From positions 81,522,298-81,586,297 of the forward strand of contig OZ010574.1 of the NCBI GenBank assembly GCA_963932145.1: a DNA stretch of 64,000 bases, in the 5' to 3' direction. Within the stretch, counting starts at the first letter, position 1. The number at the start of each line of letters is the position of its first letter. The DNA is from Acanthosepion lycidas (lineage: Eukaryota > Mollusca > Cephalopoda > Sepiida > Sepiidae). Under the pieces are notes generated by a model. That model was not told the origin of the DNA and searched no databases. It saw only the letters and a program-made list of their open reading frames with translations. Shown one piece after another: positions 12,301 through 23,172 of this stretch. Position numbers and translations under genes: made by a program.

Positions 12301-12599
12301 CCACAGTTGGGCATGGCTGACACAATCAAATGCCTTGGTGTAATTAATGAAGGTATGGTGAAATATTGTGCTCCTGGCACATCTCTATCACCATCCTGAT
12401 GTTGACCCTCTACTCCCTGGTTCCTCACTCTTCCATAAATCTAGCCTGCTCTGATATCACCTGGATATACTTTGTTTTTATTCTTCTTTTGATGATATTC
12501 AACAGAAACTTACTCAAGCGGACTATCAGACTGATAGTGCAGTAGTTCCTGCACTCTTTGAGGTCTCCTTTCTTTGGCAAAAGAACAAAGACTGATCTA

Positions 12600-13146
12600 C
12601 ACCAGTCACAGGACCACTGACAAGTTATCCATATTGCCTTGCAGAGTCACCAGGTCAGGTTGATTCCTGCTTGCTCTTTGTTTTCTCTTCCCTTTGCTTC
12701 ATTGCAATCTCAAGTTCATCCATTGCAAGCCATTGTCTCTTCTGCTGATTCTGTAATGGGATATTTTCCATTGCCATCTTGTGAACAATGTCAGACATCT
12801 TTAGCCATAGCTGTTCAATATTTTCATCATCACTTCCATTTTCCTGGTTTGTCATCAATTGAATGGAGCCTTCTTTCTATGTACACGGAGAATTTTGTTG
12901 GTATCAGCATTACATCAAACCTTGGTGATCCTTGTCTTTTTATCATGGCTTTCAATTGCATCCTGAGTTTGCAGGATCACTTTCACAATCTACTTTGTGT
13001 TGTGCCTTCACATTCATGAGGCTGGACTTCCACCTTCTGCTAACCAGAATGTAATCAATCTGGTTCCCTGTTCGACCACCAGGACTTATCCATATGTACA
13101 GAATGTGCTTGTTTTGCTGGAATATTGTGTTGCCAACTATCAGATA
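12600..13146 (-). pseudogene. LINE linker and pre-RT region
   Basis: Reading continues across the MITE on the minus strand: 'YIWISPGGRTG.QIDYIL'-like residues appear near 13100-13040, the usual C-terminal end of the endonuclease. The frame 12858-12655 then includes 'NIEQLWLKMSDIVHKMA' and 'EELEIAMKQREEKT'-like helix-rich sequence, the spacer found between endonuclease and RT in RTE-type LINEs. Frameshifts separate the pieces. No independent function. Confidence 0.6.
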
Positions 13147-13350
13147 CAGTGTAACCCGGATACAAGAGACCTGAATATAAGAGAAACCCGGATATAAGAG
13201 AGATGTTCTCTGGTTTCAAATTAGAGCCTGTGTTAATGTAAACAAAATAGACAAAACCCGGATATAAGAGAAACCCGGATATAAGAGAAAACCAGGTATA
13301 AGAGACTTCTTCTCCGGTCCCGACAACTCTCTTATATCCGGGTTACACTG
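13147..13350. mobile_element. pogo/Tigger-like MITE, 204 bp
   Basis: Terminal inverted repeats 'CAGTGTAACCCGGATA' and '...TATCCGGGTTACACTG' bound the unit, and TA is present on both sides (13145-13146 and 13351-13352). The TA duplication and CAGTG ends are those of pogo/Tigger members of the Tc1/mariner superfamily. Inside are repeated copies of 'acccggatataagaga', probable subterminal binding repeats. It lies within the LINE at 11395-13960 and so is younger than it. Confidence 0.85.
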
Positions 13351-13352
13351 TA

Positions 13353-13958
13353 ATTCTTTATGCAGAAGACCACGAGACAGTCTCCTCTGTGTCATTTCTC
13401 TCACAAAGTCAATAACATCCATAACAGCTTTCTTCAACAGAACTACCTCTCCTGACCTTTGCATTTCAACTTTCCATAAGGACCTTGAAATCGCAGTTTG
13501 GAATTTTGTCTGACACTTCTTTAACAATTTCATAAAACCTGTCAACCTCCCCTTTCGCAGCATCCTGCTGTCAGAGCATACACTTGTACAAACATGATGT
13601 TGACTGACTGGGCACTAATCCTTTGTGTGATAATCCTGTTATTGACAGTGTTATATCTCAGTACTGTTTTTGACATCAGGAAGCCAGCTTCACCTATTCT
13701 TATGTGATGTTTCCCAGAGAAGTAGGACATGTGCCCGCTCATAGTCAGAATTCTTTCTTGATCAGTCCACCAGGGCTCAGCAGCCTGACAGATGCTGAGA
13801 CCACATCTCTCCATCTCTGCTGTGATGACATTGAATTTTCCAGGTGTCAGATTTCTAATGTTCCAAGTAGGACATTGAGTAGCACTCTGTAGAGACACCT
13901 TGTATTTTTCAATACCAGGAACATCAGTAGTATGACATCCCAACTCTGTCATTATCAA
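13353..13958 (-). pseudogene. LINE endonuclease domain remnant
   Basis: The frame from 13958 begins about 30 residues before 'TWNIRNLTPGKF', the start of an apurinic-type (APE) endonuclease. It continues with 'AAEPWWTDQERI', where the Glu after AA matches the catalytic metal-binding Glu, then 'SGKHHIRIGEAGF' and 'RIITQRISAQSVNIMFVQVY'. A frameshift near 13542 leads into a second frame with 'LKKAVMDVIDFVREM'. This enzyme nicks target DNA to prime reverse transcription. The frame is broken, and 13353 is the edge of the MITE insertion. Confidence 0.8.
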
Positions 13959-14189
13959 TAGCAGAAATACTGGAATGATGCCACTATTCCCCAGTGTTAT
14001 TTATGTGATCAATGTCAAGCCTGGGGGTATCACCATCCCTCGCTGTATCTCTATTTCTCTTGTAATTGTCGTCAAGGCAGAAGAATACAATGGTTCAATT
14101 TGTACCGGGGATGTTGACGTTACCCTGTTCCTCCTCTTAGAAGTTACATATGTATATGTAGTCAAATGTTTCAATTAAAAATATCACAA

Positions 14190-14385
14190 TTTCTGGGTAT
14201 GATGATAAACTACATCCAGCAACAAGGCATCTGATCAGGAGATTAGAGGTTTTGAGAAGTGTGGAACCACCTCTTAATTGCTGTTGTTCCCAGGTCCACC
14301 CTGACCCAGGGTGGTAGCACCTGTAAGGGTCCCAGCTATGGGTAAATAGTTAACTCCAAAACTGGGGTAAAAACACTATGAAAGT
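14190..14385 (-). repeat. repeat block R1, copy 1
   Basis: A 195-bp block with 'ggtggttccac', 'caattaagaggtgg' and 'gggtggtagcacctg' (plus or minus sense) that recurs at 44428-44650 and 46729-46951. Here it is oriented with, and lies about 230 bp upstream of, the RTE-like ORF on the minus strand. It may therefore be part of that element's 5' UTR. An independent SINE-like repeat is the alternative. Confidence 0.7.
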
Positions 14386-14397
14386 AGAAAAACAGTT

Positions 14398-14466
14398 TTT
14401 TATAGTAAAAATACCAGCAATACATTTTTGGAAAAAAAAATTTAGCAGCAATACATTTGACTCTCA
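14398..14466 (-). repeat. monomer array upstream of R1, copy 1
   Basis: Two to three copies of 'aaaatgtattgctggta' (minus sense) separated by T/A runs. The same monomer precedes the other two R1 copies. Confidence 0.65.
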
Positions 14467-14881
14467 ACAAAAACCCCCTTTACAAAAATATGTCTATGAA
14501 ACCTGATCTGCAAACTTATTTCTTACAAAGAATACATATTCTATTCATATGAACTACCCTAAAAATCTTGTCAGCACCCATTGAAGTTAATATACCATAA
14601 AACAAAATAAGCCAAACCTAACCTAAAAATATCATCTAATATGCACTTATATAAATATGCATTACGTGTTTTAGAAGCGTCCAAAAAAATTGGCGTTTTT
14701 TTTTTTTTTTTTTTTTTTTAAATAAAACGTTGGGTAATCAAAAACATTAGAAAGTAAGACAAATTATGAAACAGTACATAAATAAACAAACATAAATATA
14801 AAAAAAGTTTGTTCATTTTAAAAAGAAAATAGGAGAAACAAAAATGAAAATATAAATTGAGATTTAAGCCTTATTGAACAA

Positions 14882-15287
14882 CTAGCAGTGGAGCCCGGCG
14901 TTTCCCCGGGGATGTAACAGTAAGAGATAGATAAAGTATCGACCAGCATAAAGACTGAAAAATAAAATTGACAAAGATTATTGTTTAAGGTTCACGGACA
15001 CGCATGTCTTAATTATTATTATTTTATTTTATTTTTATTTTTTTTACGAATTGGTCAAACCCAAACTCAAACAAAAACATTGTTTTCAATCGTTATGAGT
15101 CTCTACTGATTGAATAGAATTTTATTATAAACAATTGTCTTGTAAATTGAATTTTGAAAGCATTCTGAATGTAAAAATAAAGAAAAAGTGTGCAAGAAAA
15201 TAAGAAACACCACCTGCCAAAAAAAAAAGGTGAAGTTTTGTTGAAATCGGTTGAAAAATGTAGGAAATCCGATCCCATATATAAACG

Positions 15288-15345
<58 letters not shown>

Positions 15346-15606
15346 AACAACCTGGGTTTTATAATAAGTATAACTCGATATGCGTTGTCCCCTTCCATTC
15401 TGGCGACAGTGATGCCTCTTAATCGTGTTTTCAAATTGATTTTGTGCAAAAACAATTGTGTTTTTCCAATTTTTGGTGCTGTCAGAACCACCGCAAGGTA
15501 ATTTTACGTAGTCCTGTGAAGTTTTGTTGAAATCGGTTGAAAAATGTAGGAAATCCGATCCAATATATAAACGTACACACACACAACCTGGGTTTTATAA
15601 GTATGA
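14882..15606 (-). mobile_element. Helitron-like non-autonomous element
   Basis: The minus strand starts 'TCATACTTATAAAACCCAGG' after an A (15607) and ends 'GGGCTCCACTGCTAG' before a T (14881). Immediately inside the end, 'CCCGG...CCGGG' can form the expected 3' hairpin. The 5' segment (about 90 bp with 'aaatcggttgaaaaatgtag') occurs twice, at 15231-15375 and 15513-15606. The unit therefore seems to hold two 5' ends, and a long (CA)n lies at 15291-15341. No Rep/helicase ORF is present. Confidence 0.6.
15291..15341. repeat. (CA)n microsatellite
   Basis: About 25 CA units inside the Helitron-like unit, between the two copies of its 5' segment. Confidence 0.95.
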
Positions 15607-15609
15607 TGA

Positions 15610-16013
15610 ATTTATAATTTAACATACAATGAAATAATTTATACTACCTTTTTTACAGTACTGTTACCTAAACTATCAATTGATAAAAAGAAATGAGAGT
15701 AGAAAATGCAAAGTTGAAAAATATAACTTTAGGTAAGCAAAAACAGACATTTCTTTCAACGTGAGAATGCCGGAATTTAGAAAATAATAGTTGCGTAAAT
15801 ATACAGAGAACAATCCTTGCGATCTTATGTCGTAATATTCAAAAGTACTCGGGAAGAAAATAATATAAAATAAAAAAAATATGAACTTTAATATATTTGC
15901 TGATAGCATAAAACACCTAATTCGGATTTTAAAAATTAAATTAAAAATATTGATAAAGAGAACTTGTCCATGTTATTTAACCAAAAGAATTATTGCTGCC
16001 GAAATACACCTTG
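15610..16013. other. AT-rich non-coding stretch
   Basis: No gene or recognisable repeat seen. Confidence 0.4.
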
Positions 16014-16159
16014 TGTTATGAATAATCAAGAGTTACTCTCCTTAGAGAGAGTTATTTCTGTTTACTGGGACTATAAAAGGACACTCTATGCGAACCTTGT
16101 ATTCCCAGCTGAATAAAGCTTTCTTAAAACCTGCACCTGCGTACTTTTGTATTGCAACA
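16014..16159 (+). repeat. short LTR-like sequence (solo LTR?)
   Basis: Begins TGTTATG and ends TTGCAACA. It carries a TATA-like 'ctataaaagg' at 16071-16080 and a poly(A) signal 'aataaa' at 16112-16117 in the right order and spacing for a 146-bp LTR. I see no convincing target duplication, and the adjacent sequence to the right is LINE coding sequence. The call therefore rests on promoter and poly(A) layout only. Confidence 0.4.
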
Positions 16160-17636
16160 GACGTCTCTTTGTTTCTGCTCGTAACGAACGCAAGTGTGTC
16201 CTCAATGAAACGAAGTTATTGTTTGCTGATAGAATGAAACAATGTATAGCATCTCGCAAGTTCGGTTCCAAAGATTATTGGCGACTCTGCAAGAGTGTGC
16301 TGAACAACAGCAAATCCTCAGTGCCTCCTCTATTCAATCAATTCGAAGTCCTGACCTGCAGTAGAGAAGGTAGAAGGCTTTACACGGAAATTCTTTTCCA
16401 ACACTCGTCTCATCTGGAGTACTCACACCTGATCCCCCACCAGAACTGAGGCTATACTGGATGATATGCGCATAAACCTGTCATTGGTCTCCGACATCAT
16501 TTCTAAATTAGACTCCATAATGCAACCGTCGTCCTAAAGAAATGTGTTCCCGAGCTTGCCACAGTTCTCTCCAAACTCTACGATTATTGCCTCGCTTCTT
16601 CCTGCTTTTCAGCTCGTTGTAATTCCTCCTTTGTAGTTCGTGTTTTTAAGAATTATGTAGAAGCTTCTGACCCCTCTAATTATCGCCCTATTAGTCTCCT
16701 ACCGCTAAGTATTCGAGGCTTTAATCAATGCTGAGGTGGTTGAGCATCTTACCTCTCACGACCTACTCTCTGACAAACATTATAGATTCTGTTTTGCCCA
16801 GTCTACCCCTGATCTGCTTACGGCCATCACTGAATATGTATATCAAGCTCTTGATAAAAACGGCGAATCTTGAGCTGTGGTTCTAGATATGTCAAAGGCA
16901 TTTGATTTCGCATGCTGATCTTCTCCGTAAGCTTCATGGCTACGGTATCACGGGACGATTATTTGATTTAATCCAGTCATTTCTATCAAATCGTGAAATG
17001 AAGGTCGTTCTGAACGGGCTCGCTTCCAGATCCTTTCTCACGAACGCGTGTCTCTCAAGTCTCTATATTGGGTCCTACGCTTTATCTGACCTTCATCAAT
17101 GATCTTCCTGATGTTATCACCTCCCAAGTAAGCACTTATGCTAGATGACACTACCATTTACTTCTGTCTCAACAGCAAAACAGTCAAAGCTGACAAAGTT
17201 GACCTGGCCACTGCTCTTGAAAAGGACCTCGAATCTGTGGTTAACTGGGCAGAAAATGGCTTGTAAATTTGAATGCCTCCAAAACTAAAGTGCTTCGACT
17301 ACATGAATTTTAGCATGCTACTAGATTGGCATCTAGGTCCCACCCTTTTACTGTTGAAAGAGTTAAATGTAACTGCCACTTCTATTCCAAAGGTTTCTTT
17401 TCTCGCACTTCCCGACAGTGGAACTCTCTTCCTCTTACTTGATTTCTTGATAACTATAATCGTCAAAAATTTAAATGCAACCTCATTATCCATCTTCTGT
17501 TGACTTGAACCCCGTTCATCTTTTACGCTTACCTCATTCCAATCATACTCACTCTTTTCTCTCACTTTCACCTTCTGTAATCCCCAGTGTACTAGTGACA
17601 CTCCCACCTTGCTTGGGGTGAAATGATTAAAAAAAT
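16160..17636 (+). pseudogene. LINE pol remnant (jockey/CR1-like)
   Basis: Frames in order: pre-RT linker 'FGSKDYWRLCKSVLNNSKSS' (16262-16320); RT start 'SNYRPISLLP' near 16675; 'LLSDKHYRFCFAQSTPDLL' near 16765-16820; 'VVLDMSKAFD' near 16880; 'HADLLRKLHGYGITGRLFDL' at 16905; 'SILGPTLYLTFINDLPDV' near 17060-17115; and 'STYADDTTIYFCLNSK' near 17130-17175, which has the YADD catalytic pair. After 'NASKTKVL' at about 17295 the C-terminal domain is mostly deleted and the sequence jumps to the last 100 residues. Stops and frameshifts throughout. The 3' end 'ccttgcttggggtgaaatga' plus A-run is shared with two other copies. Confidence 0.85.
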
Positions 17637-17651
17637 ATGTCATAAAGCAGA

Positions 17652-17760
<109 letters not shown>

Positions 17761-17772
17761 CATTACTAACGC

Positions 17773-17793
17773 CTGATGAGATACACATCGAAA
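17773..17793 (+). ncRNA. hammerhead ribozyme-like core
   Basis: CTGATGA (17773-17779), a small hairpin GAT-ACAC-ATC (17780-17789) and GAAA (17790-17793) match the catalytic core C-U-G-A-N-G-A / stem II / G-A-A-A exactly. CATG follows GAAA and recurs before 'TTT' near 17820, giving a possible stem III and cleavage site. Stem I pairing is weak. Penelope-like retroelements are known to carry such minimal hammerheads in their terminal repeats, so this is probably a trace of one. Confidence 0.55.
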
Positions 17794-17935
17794 CATGATT
17801 GCATTTAGATAGAGTTTTTACATGTTTTCGATGTAATATCCTAAAATAAAGAATATTGCTCTACTTTTGTATTGAGCCCTCTTTTAAATTGAATGCTACG
17901 AACGTTGGAATTTCATTCTATTCGTCCTCGTTTTA

Positions 17936-17963
17936 CACACATACACACAGACACACACACACA

Positions 17964-17999
<36 letters not shown>

Positions 18000-18000
18000 G
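17936..18000. repeat. (CA)n-(TACA)n microsatellite
   Basis: CA, TACA and TA units seen directly, followed by GA-rich sequence. Confidence 0.9.
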
Positions 18001-18146
18001 AGAGAGGGAGAGAAGAAAGAGGTTGTGGTGGTTCCAACGAGAGAAAAGTATGTATATCAAAAAGAAGAGAAGTGCCGCAAACGTTTTTGGTTGTAATGTG
18101 GATTTATTTAGAAAAAAAATAATATTATGTTTTGTTTTCCATAATT

Positions 18147-18190
18147 TTACTACACGTGTTTCTGGTCTCGCGACCGTCTTCAGGTAAAAG
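18147..18190 (-). ncRNA. hammerhead ribozyme-like motif
   Basis: The minus strand reads CTGAAGA (18183-18177), then C-GGTC-GCGA-GACC-A, then GAAA (18162-18159). This fits the hammerhead core with a 4-bp stem II, though the base pair closest to the core is C/A rather than the usual G-C. It lies on the same strand as, and about 830 bp downstream of, the Penelope-like ORF remnant at 19010-20690, where its terminal repeat would be expected. Confidence 0.55.
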
Positions 18191-18539
18191 TGGAGATTTC
18201 CACATATTATTAAAAATAATTAATTTTTTCCTTGTTTTTCAATGTTCTCGATATGAGACATTTTCCGTTTTAGTGTTAGTAATCCGAATTTCTTTCTTGA
18301 ATTGGCAATGAAGAGTTCTGCGCGAAGGTTCATAAAACAATTTGGTCTAAGCGAAATGATGAATTACTTGTCGGCATTTTATCTTTTAATGTTTTACTGA
18401 CCCCTATGCCCTATGTGTTCTTGGGTCTGTTTCCATTCTCGTGTGTTTCTGTCAGCATGCGTGTATATATGCGTGTGTATATTCCCCCTCCATATACATA
18501 CTGTCTTACTAAGAGGAATTAGTAAACTTATCTGTACAT

Positions 18540-18825
18540 ATACACGCATACACACATATACGCACATACACACCATCCCACCACAAGGAATCAGTACACA
18601 CACACACATACACGCACACACACACATATACACACATACTTCCCAAGTTACATGGAACCGGTATACACATACACACACATACACACACATACATACATAC
18701 ATACATACATATACACGTACTTCCTAAGTTGTGTGGGGTTTGGGTGCGTGCTCGTGAGTAGTTCCCCTGTTTTGTCAACATGCGTACATATGTATATATA
18801 CATACACACACACACATATATAAAA

Positions 18826-18870
<45 letters not shown>

Positions 18871-18910
18871 CAAATGCGTGCATATATATATATATATATA
18901 TATATATCTT
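18540..18910. repeat. CA/TACA/TA-rich microsatellite cluster
   Basis: Mixed CA, TACA and TA tracts with short unique spacers. Long apparent ORFs on both strands here are Thr/His/Tyr-Ile or Val-Cys low-complexity artefacts. Confidence 0.9.
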
Positions 18911-19009
18911 CGTGACTTCCGCATATGAGCGTGCGTACATGTATGTGAGTGATTTGATCACTGTATTTGGTCACCTTGTGTGCACGTTGTGTGTTTTTGT
19001 GTGGGGGGT

Positions 19010-20690
19010 TATGATCTATTTAGTTCGGGTTTATATTTGTTTATAAAGTTTTTTTCCTGTATTTGTAGGTACGAGTAATTGTCTGTTTGATATATCGGCA
19101 TGATATCAAATTTACCCTGGTTACATTTGAAAATGTGTTGTGATACAAAAAGTTTTCTTTTGTCTGTCAATTTTATATTGCTTTTGTGTAGGGAGACCCT
19201 GTTGTACAGTTATTGGCTGATGCCTATATATGACTTCTTACATTTTGTGCATTTAAGTACATAAATTACATTTTTGGAGTTGCAGTTTAAGTTTTTATTC
19301 ATTGTGAATGCTTTTCTTGGGTTTTCAAAAGTGTAGGAGTTTCCTTCTATAATAATGTCACAAACCCCACATCTTTTTTATTTGCATTTTGTAACTCCCT
19401 GTATTGTGTGTTGGTTAAATTTAGCTGAGGTTAATATGTGTTTTAGGTTTCTAGTTTGGCGTTTGCTTTTAATTATTTTCGTTGTTTTTAGTATATTATT
19501 CAGTTTATTATTCTTGCTAAATATGTCTAGATTTTTTATAATTTCTGTGAATATTTCTGGATTGTTTTTGTTGTATGTTGTGACATATGCTAGAGTTGGC
19601 TCCATGTTACGTTCCTTTTTATTTCTAAGTTGGTCTAGAGGAATTTTTTTCGCGAGTTCAATACCTTTGTTTATTAGTGTTGTGGGGTAGCCTCGTTTTT
19701 TGAGAGTTTTATGTAGTTCTTCTGAGCGGATTTTTCGGAGATGTTTTATCAGTTACTATTGTTATTGTACAAATTCTACGTGCTAGGGAATTGGGGATGG
19801 ATTTTAGGCAGCTTTTTGGGTGATGGCTCTTGAAATGAAGGTATTGTGGGTTTGTGGTAGATATCTGTGATTATGTGGTTGTTTTTATTTTTAATGAGTA
19901 TATCTAAAAACGGTAATTCGTTAAAATTATATTCTTGCGTAAATTTGATTTTTGGGTGTAAGTTTTGAAGTAGTGTGTGGAATTGGTTAATATCACCCCA
20001 TGGGGATTTCCAAAAGATGAAGCAATCATCTAAGTATCTTTTCCAAGATTTAGTGAATTGGGTTTTTATATTTGCCCCATATATTTGTTCTATCTTTTCG
20101 TAGGGGTTTTCTTCTAGGTAAGCTAATGTTAGGGTGGCATATGTTGGTGCCATTTTTGTTCCCATCGCTGTACCTAGGGTTTGGATATAGTTTTTGTTCA
20201 AAGGTGTTATTGCTTAGAATTAGGTCTGAGATACTATCGATAATGAACTCTTTAGTGAATCTCGGATGTAGTATTTCTGGATGTTTTTCAATCCAGAATG
20301 AGATCGCTTTTTTCCTAGTTCATGGTGTATGTTACTGTAAGGCTACTAATGTCAAAAGTTGCCATAAGCGTTTCCGGATCTACCTTTTGTGGTATGCAGA
20401 AAAAATGGATATCGTCTCTGGTGTGGCTTTTAATTTGTTTAGTATATGGTTGCAATATTATGTCTATTAGGTTACTGAGTTTGCTAGTTGGACAGGCTGG
20501 TCCTGCTACTTAGTCTGAATGTAAGGTCACTGGGGTTTTGGATGCTAATGTATTCAGACTTTTGTGTATGTATAGCTGCTTTTATTTCACTCGATTTATG
20601 AACTTTAGATAGTCCGTAGAAATTACTTGTTTTTGGTATGTGTGTGTGTGTGTATATGTATATATAAACAAATATTTCCTTTCCCATTTA
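19010..20690 (-). pseudogene. Penelope-like element RT + GIY-YIG remnant
   Basis: Minus strand, in order. 'NFYGLSKVHKS' (about 20630) is the Penelope-specific motif before RT. 'QTLGTAMGTKMAPTYATL' (20180-20125) follows. 'WKRYLDDCFIFW' (about 20050) holds the catalytic Asp pair. 'LHPKIKFTQEYNFNELPFLD' and 'IYHKPT' complete RT. After a connector with 'TLAYVTTYN' (19590) comes 'NVIYVLKCTKCKKSYIGIS' (about 19265-19210), the GIY-YIG endonuclease core. The tail is 'KFDIMPIYQTDNYSYLQ', ending near 19010. RT copies the RNA and GIY-YIG nicks the target. Multiple frameshifts and stops, and the N-terminal part is missing or replaced beyond 20690. The best-preserved frame is 20201-19776 (141 aa). Confidence 0.85.
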
Positions 20691-20701
20691 AGAATTAATA
20701 A

Positions 20702-20801
<100 letters not shown>

Positions 20802-20804
20802 TAA

Positions 20805-22176
20805 ACAAGAAATACATAAAAAATAAAAACAGAATATAGACCTATATTTTGAAAAACTCTAGAAAACCCCAGAATATTCTGGAATATTAACCTAAATTTT
20901 AAGTCGTCTCTGACCCCGGAAATAACTTCGTTATGACACTCAAAGGCTCAAAGCCAATAGATAATGAAACAGAATAACGAGAGAGTATAAGAAGGAGACA
21001 AGTAAATTATGAAAAGAATAACCAACGACATCACATACGTGCACATACGCGCACATACAGGAGTACACACAAACGTATAAGCTCGCGCGTTTGCACATTC
21101 ACACACATAGAAAAATCAACCTAACACCAAAAAAAAAAAAAAAAAAAAAAAAAAGCACATAAATTATTTTTTAATCTACATATATAAAGGGCAGGTGTAT
21201 CTTTCTGTGTGTCCGGCTAATAAAAACTAATAATTTACGACAAAAGAAAAAATGAATATACAGACCCAGTATTATCCTAAAGGGCAGTTGTCTGTATGTG
21301 TATGTGTTTGTATTAGCTTATTAATATTTTTTTGACCATCTTATGGAAATAATTTTTTATTCAATCTTTAAAAAATAAACTTCATTTTTTTTTTCGGGTT
21401 TTTTTTCTTTTTTTTTTTGGTTTGTAACTGATATAAAAAAAGTAAATAATTTTAAATTTAAGCGAAAGACTATATAGCGAGCCTTATTTTTTCGAAAGTA
21501 AAATATAGTTAAGCTGGTAAAACAAATATTCAACATGACTAATGCTGATCGTAACTAACGTCTGTCGCTCCTAATTTTTATTTAACTAAAGATTTTTTTC
21601 TTTTCAAATACAAATATAACTTGGAATTTAAACAATCGCTTTTCGAAACTGTATTCGCAATGTATCTTCTTACTTCTCTACTCTCTTTCAAAATAGTTAG
21701 TAATTAAATTAATTTACGGAGAAATGTTTGCTTCTTTAATGAATGTAATGTTCAAAAGTAAAACTTTCTTTACTTAAAAATATAAAGTAAATAAACTTAA
21801 ATCAAGATAAATGTAAACATATTTCATTTAATTTAATCATTTTTTAAAGCAAAAATTATAGCGGGCCTTACATCTTCGAAAAATGATTATTTTATTTATT
21901 TACTATTTATTTTGAAGGGGATTATTAATAATAAGAAAGTAGACATATTTAATTTAATTTAATCATTTTTCAAGTAAAAGCTATAGCAAGTCCTAATTCC
22001 TCGAAAAATAATTATTTACTATTTATTTGGAGCGGAATTTAGATTTTTTTAAGTAAATGCATTTTTACTTTTAAAGATTATTACATTAAAGAAAAATTAC
22101 GTTAATGAAATATTTACAATTGCATTAACGAAACTCCGAGTCGTCCTATCGATGTGGGATATTATTCACTAATATA
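20805..22176. other. AT-rich non-coding stretch
   Basis: Holds a poly(A) run (about 21130-21154), then 'tctacatatataaagggcag' at 21175. That sequence looks like a Helitron-type 5' start after an A, but I find no matching 3' end. A repeated motif 'atagcgagccttat...tcgaaa' / 'atagcgggccttacatcttcgaaa' / 'atagcaagtcctaattcctcgaaa' occurs at about 21474, 21859 and 21980, so this is a decayed unit with internal repeats. No gene. Confidence 0.4.
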
Positions 22177-22180
22177 TACT

Positions 22181-22980
22181 TGTAGTGCCACGCCTACATT
22201 TTCTCCAATTCTAATTGGTCAATAAATACATACTTAAAAATAACAGGACAATTTATCTATCGCATTCCACCATAGTAAATTTGTTCCTACACTTTGTTCA
22301 AAACAAGCTTTGCTACAAAATCGCTGATTGGTCCATTTTCCGTCCAATCGGATATTTTACATGTATATTCAAAAATGTACTATAGCGTCTCTGCTGGGAG
22401 CCACCCCAGATAGTATAAATATTGGATGCATTCCAAAAAACCAGTAGTAATTTCAGAACCACAGTCGAGGTACCCAGAGACAATAGTTTTCATTTACTTG
22501 CTCGTGTATTTCACCCTACTCACTCCGCACGTACATACACACTACAGAACTTTATGTGACACACCACCAGTTCTCAGTGGACACACCAAGTTAAATCAAC
22601 TCTGTAAGTTGCAACTACTGAACAATTTTCTGAAAGAAGTATTCTACTTTCAACACTGAACTCTGAACATTTACTCAGACAAATCTTCTTTAAGACTTTT
22701 CCTTACAGTCAAGGGGAAGCTACTTTTTTCTCCCTTTTTCACTCATATTGCAACTACTTTATATTATAGTTGAATTTAATATACATATTTCTTCGTTAAA
22801 CAAAATTGGTTCTCATTGTTCTTTTTCCTTGATGTTTTAAGTATTATGTATGAATGTTGATTACCTTCTCAACACGCAGCCGCATTATCTATTTGACCCA
22901 TTCAACATTGGTGACCACAACACTCAAGAAGCAGTACATTCTATAATTGATCAACCCGACGTACTAATCAACACTTTACA
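22181..22980 (+). repeat. 5' LTR of the gypsy element
   Basis: Starts TGTAGTGCCACG and ends CACTTTACA. Contains 'tagtataaatattgg' (TATA box about 22413-22420). It is almost identical to 28010-28809: I count six substitutions, for example near 22589 and 22924, and no gaps. Confidence 0.95.
22411..22424 (+). promoter_or_regulatory. LTR TATA box
   Basis: 'tagtataaatattg' is about 230 bp into the LTR, a fitting place for the U3 core promoter. The same sequence is present in the 3' LTR near 28240. Confidence 0.6.
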
Positions 22981-22982
22981 AT

Positions 22983-22996
22983 TGGTGACGCCGACG
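22983..22996 (+). promoter_or_regulatory. putative primer binding site
   Basis: 'tggtgacgccgacg' begins two bases after the 5' LTR. A TGG start at this spacing is the rule for tRNA-primed LTR elements. I cannot say which tRNA it pairs with. Confidence 0.6.
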
Positions 22997-23172
22997 GAAA
23001 CAAACTTCAGTTTGTGACACCAACTTTCAAGGAATATAACAGACAAAAGTGAAGTGAACCTTATATTGTGCCAAACACAGTATAAAGAAATCAACGTACA
23101 AAAACTTCAACTTGGCGCGAAAAACTTTTTTGTCCACCACGTGCGTAAAAACATATATCTAACAGAACGCCA

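Larger units (their letters stand above)
11395..13960 (-). mobile_element. RTE-like LINE, decayed, MITE-split
   Basis: On the minus strand the order is endonuclease (13958 to about 13360), linker, reverse transcriptase (about 12300-12067) and the C-terminal domain (about 12000-11400). This is the layout of an RTE/BovB-type LINE of about 3 kb. A 204-bp MITE (13147-13350) sits inside the coding part. Many stops and frameshifts are present. The RT catalytic block is missing. The 5' side is flanked by a repeat block (14190-14466) that may be its 5' UTR. Confidence 0.8.

Noticed and set aside
12067..13019. Plus-strand ORFs of 60-126 codons
   Set aside because: Shadows of the RTE-like LINE, which reads coherently on the minus strand.
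15093..15582. ORFs of 100-159 codons on both strands
   Set aside because: They arise from the (CA)n tract read as Cys-Val or His-Thr, inside a Helitron-like unit.
21175..22176. Third Helitron (starts 'tctacatatataaa' after A)
   Set aside because: No CTAG end with hairpin found downstream on the same strand, so only the start motif supports it.
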